NCBI RefSeq assembly: GCF_001723175.1
Contig: NC_064654.1
Coordinates: forward strand, 2,046,001-2,110,000
Direction of reading: 5' to 3'
DNA: 64,000 nucleotides
DNA from: Penicillium oxalicum
Taxonomy: Eukaryota; Ascomycota; Eurotiomycetes; Eurotiales; Aspergillaceae
The position numbers and the translations under genes were made by a program. Positions 57,956-64,000 of this stretch are shown in pieces; the stretch's first letter is position 1, and each line of letters starts with the position of its first letter. The notes beneath the pieces were generated by a model that was not told the origin of the DNA, searched no databases, and saw only the letters and a program-made list of their open reading frames with translations.

Positions 57956-59388
57956 CAGCCCCTGTGGTATGAACAGGGTGCCTCCGGTTCGAACTTCATC
58001 CAAGACGGAGGCCCCCGTGATACGACAAGAATCTTGCGTCAAGATCGGCAGCCTGAATTTCTTTTGAACCTGGTGCATTGATTGAGTTGATAAGTCTAGA
58101 CGCAAGTTCTACCTCTTTCGATGGATCAACCGACTGGGCGATCGTTCTCATTTGCTGTGGTCCGCATCAGTGGTTTGCCATTCCTAACACAACAGATGCT
58201 GCAGAGCGCAGGGAGATATTCAAAACCAAGTGGGACTGTGTTTTTTGCCCATGTAACCTTCAGCTATTATGACAAACAGTATGCAAATCTGACGTTACAG
58301 GAATTCATAGCACGTAAGATGTACTGGAGAGACGGAGATAGTTAGTCCAGGTACCGTACGGCCGTGTCCTCCCTCGTGTATCTCGGCCCTTTTGTGCCTT
58401 CACTTCATTCCACGGGACGCGATGACTTTGTGGGGATCGAGATCTTCTTTCAGAGAAAAAAAAACGTACTGGTGAGGTAAGCGAATCCAAAGTGGCAAGG
58501 CCGAGTCCGGACCAGATCGCTGCGTGCCGGTTGTTTAGAGTATAAGCTTAAAAAGTCAGGGTCTGAACTTGCAAATGGGCTTCTCAAATCTCCCCGAATA
58601 CATTGGGTGTTCTTTGAGCGCATCTTCTCTTTTGCATGCTATCTCCTAGAAATCTCGCAACCTGCAACATCTCATGACGACCTGATCATCCGTGTACCGG
58701 GCTGACCTCATCCAGCCCTGCTGAGGCTTCGGCGTCGCAAATGGTCAATCGGCCCGAACATCCTCCTCTGATCGACTTGGCAGCGATCAAAGAGGCAAGT
58801 TGTGACTCAGGGCAACTTGGAGAACCTCCATTGCAGGATCCAGAAAAAAAACGTGTCGGGCCAATGGTCCCTGTCTGTATAGTGGAACGAGACCCTCACG
58901 ACACCAATCACGGCCGCTGACGTCGTGAGGTGGATCTATAGAAATCCGCGGCGCGGATCATGCAAATTTCAGTTTGGTCATCGTGAAAGGGCCCCGCCAG
59001 CATGCACAACAATAATGGAGGAAGCCAGGTGCTCCCCGAATTCCTCTTGTGCAAGAATCTGGAGATCGAACGGTCGCATTCCCACATTGCGCTGCAGGTA
59101 TCCAGGCGACTTGCGTCTCGACCAGATTGGAGATTTCTGCTGTTTCGCTGCGATATCGAATGATCATTGGCAGATCTCTCAAGGAAAGTGAACCTGAAGA
59201 TTGAGACACTGAGTCAGACGCCTGCAAAGAGCGCGATTCAAGACACGCTCCGTGTTTGCGCTTTGCATCGTTAACTTCGGAGTGTCGACAAGTTCTGGCA
59301 TCTCAGAATAGACTTGGACATTCGCAGGAGTAAGCTGGAAAGCCCTCATCACGGCTAACTGGCCGCGGAAAATTGACTGCCTCACATC
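57956..59388. other. 1.4-kb intergenic region
   Basis: This is the 3' flank of the racemase-family gene and the promoter of the transporter. Only short open frames are present. Confidence 0.5.
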
Positions 59389-60891
59389 ATGGGTGAGCTG
59401 GGAAACGCAACCAATGTTGCAGGCGATGATTCCAGAGCAGAGCAGCCCGGGCGGCAGAAGGAGTCGGTTGGAGGGAAAGATGAGCTCCCACCACCGCCAC
59501 TTTCTGCTTCCGATGTGAAAGATGATGATCTCGGCGAGGTTGAACAACGAATCGCGGCCGCGGGTGAAGCAAAGTACAATCGCTTATCCTGGAAGCAACT
59601 CACATTACTGCTGATCGTGGACGCCGTGGCCCTGGGTGCCTTATCGATCCCCCACGCATTTGCGACTTTGGGCATGATTGCCGGTGTCGTGTGCTGCGTG
59701 GGTATAGGACTGATCGCAGTTTACACCTCGTGGATCATCGGCAAGGTGAAGCTGGCCTTCCCTTCTGTGCAACATTACGGAGATGCCGGCGGCTTGCTAC
59801 TCGGTCGATTCGGCTATGAACTCTTCTCTGCAGTCTTTGTGATTCAACTGATCTTCGTGGTGGGCTCACATTGCCTCACTGGTACGATTGCATTTGCGAA
59901 TATCACCGAGAGCTCTGTTTGTTCACTTGTTTTTGGCATTGTCTCGATGATCATCCTCTTCCTGTTATCAATCCCTTCCTCCTTTGCCGACATCACCTTC
60001 CTCGGATACATTGACTTTGTCTCTATTCTTGGAGCTATCGGCATCACAATGATCGCCACGGGTATTCAAAGCAGCAACGCTCCAGGAGGTCTCTCGGCCG
60101 TTCCTTGGTCTGCCTACCCTAAAGAAGATGTGACGTTCACAGAGGCCTACGTCGCTATTGGTGACATCGTCTTTGCATACTCTTTCGCAGCGTGCCAATT
60201 CTCTTTCATGGGAGAGATGCACACCCCTGAGGATTACACCAAATCTATCTGGGTACTGGGTTCAATTGAGATTCTCATCTACACTCTCACCGGGGCTATT
60301 ATCTATGCATTCGTGGGGCCTACCGTTGAGTCGCCAGCCCTTTTATCAGCAGGCACCACCGTCAGTCGAATTGCATTCGGTGTAGCCTTGCCCGTCATCT
60401 TCATTTCAGGCTCGATCAATTGTATCGTCGTGGGCCGTTTGGTTCATGCTCGAGTTTACAAGAACAGCGTGATTCGATACATCAACACCGCCCGCGGCTG
60501 GATGACATGGATTCTCTTCGTGGCTGTGATCACCCTCATTGCCTGGGTTATTGCAGAAGCCATTCCGTTCTTCACGGACCTTTTGTCGATCATCTCGGCC
60601 CTCTTCACATCCGGCTTCTCGTTCTACCTGCCGCCCATCATGTGGCTCTTCCTGCTTTGCAAAGGGAAATGGTACTCGAGGGAAAATTTGCCCTTTGCGA
60701 TCATCAACTTCTTGGTCTTCCTGATGGGGCTCGCGGTCTTGGTCTGTGGCCTTTACTCGAGTATCGATGATATTGTAAGTTTAAAAATCTAACAAGGTTT
60801 ATCTCTTGACCCATCAGCTAACATGTCCTGGTAGCGCAACACCTACCGCATAGGAAGAGTCAGGAGTCCTTTCAGTTGTGCGCAAACGTGA
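59389..60891 (+). CDS. amino-acid transporter of the AAAP/AVT family
   Basis: Two exons (59389-60774 and 60835-60891) give 480 residues. After a polar N-terminus of about 75 residues come around eleven membrane helices, beginning with LSWKQLTLLLIVDAVALGALSIP, typical of fungal neutral amino-acid permeases (Pfam Aa_trans). The conserved GEMHTPEDY loop is present near residues 275-285. It should import or mobilise neutral or aromatic amino acids across plasma or vacuolar membrane; substrate is not evident. The last exon of 19 codons completes the tail as RNTYRIGRVRSPFSCAQT, which agrees with family members ending in a similar FxC segment. Retaining the intron would give only VSLKI. A nearer acceptor at 60817 gives an alternative 11-residue tail. 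Confidence 0.9.
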
Positions 60892-61443
60892 TCGTTTTTG
60901 AGACTGTCGATTCAGGAATCGAAGACGTTTTGAGATTCACTAGCATTTTTCAACAATAGAAAAGAAGGGACAGATAGATCCATGTACTATATACTTTTTG
61001 GGGGGGTGATTTGGGGGAATTTGAAGCATTGCTCTTGGCGTTTTGTCCCTTCTATCTGTACGACCATCCGAGAATACTTTACCTCTACCCAGATGTTCCC
61101 TGTACAATTTATCCGTGTTTTATCCACGCATTGTTTGCGCATAGGTAATGGCGCCCAAATCCTTTCGCAGTGAAACCTACTGGAACATGTAATGGATAAT
61201 GTCAGATGCTAGTGGGCTTCGTTTGGAGCCAAATCAGGATATCTAGTCATCCTCGAAGGTCTGATGGCGAGGTCGGGAGACACTTCTTTTGTGATTTTCT
61301 ACCTGAACAAGACAACTATCAAAGGCATCCAATATGGCACTGATGGGAACTTGTGTGTTTGATCAAGGCTCAAGCAGATTTCTCTGGGACGTTTCAACCT
61401 TTTCTGTGCGCTGCAAAGACCCAAAACAACTGAAGACGAATAC
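60892..61443. other. convergent intergenic region
   Basis: These are the 3' flanks of the transporter and esterase-family genes, which face each other. No gene is supported. Confidence 0.5.
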
Positions 61444-62841
61444 TTAGAGACCAAACGGATAAGTCTCCTCCTTTCCCAGTGGCGTAATTGGCTGAGTGAT
61501 CTCGAGGGCTTGAACTTCTTTAGTCCGGTCAAACCAAATATACCCATCAAACTGCTTGTGAATCTGGGCTTGAGAATAATGCGACATTTTCTCCGTATCA
61601 GGCCGGTAGATGACGCCAATAAATCTCTCCAGACGATGCTCCCGCGCTAGTGCAGCTCTGAGGTTGGGATCTATGTGCTCACGGCGAAGATCCAAAACAA
61701 ACCGTGGTATACCCGTGTTATGGGCGATGATCTCCCAGCTATCCTTTCTCGAAGGGTTGACGGTCATCGCTTGCATATCTTCGTCCCACTCATGCGCCGC
61801 CGCAACAGTACCGGTGTGAGTGCCACATCCGAGAATTGCAACGTTCTCGCGGCCGAAGCGCTCTCGACACAGTTGCCCGATATTCACTTCATTTCGACGG
61901 CTTCCCATACTGGTGAAGCGTGCATCTCCGACGTGAGAGTTGTGCGCCCACACAATCGCTTTGTGCTCGGGTGGTGGACGATGCTGCAGAATACGTTGAA
62001 GGGTATCGACCATATGGGTATCCCGAAGAGTCCACGATGTCGCGGAGCTCCAGTACATGGCCTTGTAGTACTGCTCAGCGTCCCGAACAACGAATGCATT
62101 TTGCGAAGAGCTGTGGAATTCCTCGCCATTGCGAGGGTCGGTCTCAAGGTATGTCAGTCTTTTGGCGAGAAGGTCCTGCAAGATTCTCATCACTTGGGGT
62201 TCACAGTCCTCCATTCCACGGATGGCAGCGAGTCCGTATGCCGAGGGGTCCTCTACCCAACGATCCAGACAGCCGTAGCGCTTTCTCGCGGCCTTGCCCG
62301 CTTCAGGATCGACACGGTCAAGATACTCGATCACAGCACGGATCGAAGAGCCCATGCTGTACAAATCTAGGCCGTAAAAGCCGGCTCGCTTCTCCGGGGG
62401 CTGGGTGCTATTCCAGTCGCGCATCCATTCGATGAACTCTTGCATTTCGCGATTACGCCACATCCAGGTCGGGAATCTCTTGAAAGGTTCGAATCCATTG
62501 GCTTTGCCGCCGATCTGTGCTTTGGGTCCGGGTCTCAAACGCACATATCTGTCGATCGCTTCGGCATCAGGCCAGTCCGCTTCTACGGCGACGATCGTAA
62601 AGCCATGCTCGGTGATCATCCGCTTTGTGATCTCGGCACGGGCATGATAGAACTCGGATGTGCCATGACTGCCATCTCCTATGAGCATCATCTGCCTGTC
62701 TGCAAAGCCATCGAAATGCGAGGCAAATGATGGACTATTAATCTCCGGAAGAGGTTTCACAGCCTTGTTAAATAGTTCCTGTAACTGCGACATGGCCGTG
62801 GAAAGATGTCGTGCGAACACAAGCCGCGTATGTGGTGGCAT
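61444..62841 (-). CDS. erythromycin esterase family protein
   Basis: Intronless, 465 residues. The family signature GDGSHGTSEF is at 55-64, where His59 aligns with the active-site His46 of bacterial EreB and Arg68 sits nine residues on, as Arg55 does there. The second His pair is in VWAHNSHVG (His300, His303), spaced as His285 and His288 of EreB. The usual Glu of the G-E-x-x-H motif is Asp56. VEADWPDAEAIDRY and FYGLDLYSM are further family blocks. Bacterial members open macrolide lactone rings; most fungal members are uncharacterised and the true substrate is unknown. An Arg-rich N-terminus (RLVFARHLST) may be a mitochondrial targeting signal; ATG at the MSQLQ segment (residue 17) is an alternative start. 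The gene is divergent from the edge gene at 63167. Confidence 0.88.
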   Translation of the reverse strand: MPPHTRLVFARHLSTAMSQLQELFNKAVKPLPEINSPSFASHFDGFADRQMMLIGDGSHGTSEFYHARAEITKRMITEHGFTIVAVEADWPDAEAIDRYVRLRPGPKAQIGGKANGFEPFKRFPTWMWRNREMQEFIEWMRDWNSTQPPEKRAGFYGLDLYSMGSSIRAVIEYLDRVDPEAGKAARKRYGCLDRWVEDPSAYGLAAIRGMEDCEPQVMRILQDLLAKRLTYLETDPRNGEEFHSSSQNAFVVRDAEQYYKAMYWSSATSWTLRDTHMVDTLQRILQHRPPPEHKAIVWAHNSHVGDARFTSMGSRRNEVNIGQLCRERFGRENVAILGCGTHTGTVAAAHEWDEDMQAMTVNPSRKDSWEIIAHNTGIPRFVLDLRREHIDPNLRAALAREHRLERFIGVIYRPDTEKMSHYSQAQIHKQFDGYIWFDRTKEVQALEITQPITPLGKEETYPFGL

Positions 62842-63166
62842 GCGAAAAGCAATACAGGAAAGATGGTCTGTTTCTCTGCGCCCTCTATGGTTTTGACCAT
62901 GACTCGCGTCATATGATTCGTGCCGAGAATTTGATATGAGGTCACACTCGTGTAAATGCGCAGTCAGTATTACTTCATAACAATGCGAACGTCGTAAATT
63001 CTATCCGAATGAAGTTTAGAGCTTCAACGGAAGTTGAATAGTTTACTTGAACCCTTCATGCCTCCAGAAAAATCAAGCATTAATGCTTTTTTTATACTTG
63101 TCATTGAATCAAATAAGACCAAGGCAGGTACTTCAACATAAAGTCCACCAGAACAGCCTGTGCAGT
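62842..63166. promoter_or_regulatory. 325-bp divergent promoter region
   Basis: Head-to-head space between the esterase-family gene and the edge gene on the plus strand. AT-rich blocks lie near 62960-63110. Both promoters must be here. Confidence 0.5.
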
Positions 63167-64000
63167 ATGGCCCTTCCAATCGGCAGTCCGTCGCCCAGGG
63201 TTGGCCGATTTCAACAAGCAATGGAATCGGTGTACGGCGACTTCAGCGAGATTAGAAACCCCGAGGAATGGTCTCCGCCCCCAGGATCAGGGGGTCATCG
63301 TGGAAGATATCTCTGGACAGACGCATTCGGAGTCGTCAACCTGCTAACCATGCACCGAGAGTACAATCGAGCAGGATATCCCCGTACTCAAGATAATCGA
63401 TATTTGACACTAGCGAGGCGGCTTATCGAAACGGTCCACAAGGTTCTGGGACGAACCCGCGATGGCCGCTCTCCTTTGCCAGGAGCCACAGAGCAAAATC
63501 CTCTGGGGGGCGGACTACGCATTGGAAAGACCGAGGAGAATGGTCCTGATGGCGATGGACAATACCACCACTATCTCACTATGTGGATGTTCGCACTGAA
63601 CCGGATGGCGCTTGCGTCGGGTGATATGCATTACAACCGCCAAGCCATACAGCTAGCTCGAGCTATTCATCCCAAATTCTTCATCGATCGCAAGGCGGCG
63701 CGTCCGCGTATGATCTGGAAGATGTCAGTGGATTTGTCAAGGCCATTGGTCAGCTCGGAAGGTAACCTTGATCCGATCGACGGGTTTGTCATCTTTCGCT
63801 TGCTTCAGGCAACGGCGACAGCGGCAGGCGAGAGCGACACTCTGGAGGAGGAAATTGCGGACTATAGACGCGTGATGGACCGCAAAGGAGAGCATTTCGT
63901 ATCCGATGATCCTCTGGACCTGGGTATGACTCTATGGACGGCCCACTGGTTTTCAGAAACCGAAAACTGGGCCTCCAGCCTCGTCAACAGATGTTTTGAA
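63167..64000 (+). CDS. conserved protein of unknown function (5' part)
   Basis: An uninterrupted open frame of 278 codons starts at ATG 63167 and runs off the window end in frame. It is rich in Trp, Tyr and His within helical segments: YLWTDAFGVVNLLTMHREYNR, QYHHYLTMWMFALNRMAL and DPLDLGMTLWTAHWF. The repeated helix pattern resembles (alpha/alpha) toroid proteins, such as six-hairpin glycosidases and related lyases; this is inference and I recognise no named family. No signal peptide is seen. It shares a 325-bp divergent promoter with the erythromycin-esterase-family gene. No intron is needed in the visible part. Confidence 0.8.
   Translation, partial: MALPIGSPSPRVGRFQQAMESVYGDFSEIRNPEEWSPPPGSGGHRGRYLWTDAFGVVNLLTMHREYNRAGYPRTQDNRYLTLARRLIETVHKVLGRTRDGRSPLPGATEQNPLGGGLRIGKTEENGPDGDGQYHHYLTMWMFALNRMALASGDMHYNRQAIQLARAIHPKFFIDRKAARPRMIWKMSVDLSRPLVSSEGNLDPIDGFVIFRLLQATATAAGESDTLEEEIADYRRVMDRKGEHFVSDDPLDLGMTLWTAHWFSETENWASSLVNRCFE

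Noticed and set aside
63167..64000. Considered as non-coding because it has no stop in the window.
   Set aside because: The frame is open for 278 codons from an ATG to the last base and has a conserved-looking helix pattern; it simply runs off the end.

Overview
The window looks like the nuclear genome of a filamentous ascomycete, most likely of the Eurotiales (Aspergillus/Penicillium type). The evidence is many short introns (about 45-95 nt) with GTRNGT donors, CTAAC-type branch sites and YAG acceptors; pyrimidine-rich leaders; gene spacing of 0.2-3 kb; and typical fungal proteins such as a GPI-anchored wall protein, a cell-wall-integrity MAPKK, a DUF7703 membrane protein and Sec39. Species cannot be settled from sequence alone. 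I found about 20 protein genes plus two that run off the window edges. Exon models were built by hand from splice signals and reading phase. No rRNA, tRNA, CRISPR array or intact transposon was recognised.

Layout. 0-10 kb: tail of an unknown gene, a secreted six-hairpin glycosidase-like protein, a DUF7703 seven-helix membrane protein and Mediator subunit Med10. 10-24 kb: a short-chain dehydrogenase with an internal stop, an Ark/Prk-type kinase, a membrane-anchored coiled-coil protein and a TPR-DnaJ co-chaperone with a frame break. 24-37 kb: a gene-poor stretch holding only a small hypothetical gene and a GPI-anchored protein, then about 6.9 kb with no convincing gene but with possible gene remnants. 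37-55 kb: dense housekeeping genes, namely the MAPKK, Sec39, complex I NDUFS5, MOT1 and a basic nuclear-type protein. 55-64 kb: a metabolic stretch with an acyl-protein-thioesterase-like hydrolase (frame-broken), a Ser/Cys-type proline racemase-superfamily enzyme, an amino-acid transporter, an erythromycin-esterase-family protein and the start of a conserved unknown.

The housekeeping genes act in transcription (Med10, MOT1), membrane traffic (Sec39, Ark/Prk kinase), respiration (NDUFS5) and cell-wall signalling (MAPKK); they show no operon-like logic. The one plausible functional grouping is the racemase-superfamily enzyme beside an amino-acid permease, suggesting uptake and catabolism of proline-type amino acids. 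Three genes carry apparent disruptions (11434, about 22811, about 56217). Whether these are real decay or assembly errors is the first thing to resolve. I see no clearly new biological system. The best candidates for novelty are the hairpin-anchored coiled-coil protein at 17.7-19.9 kb and the possible gene relics at 34-35 kb.
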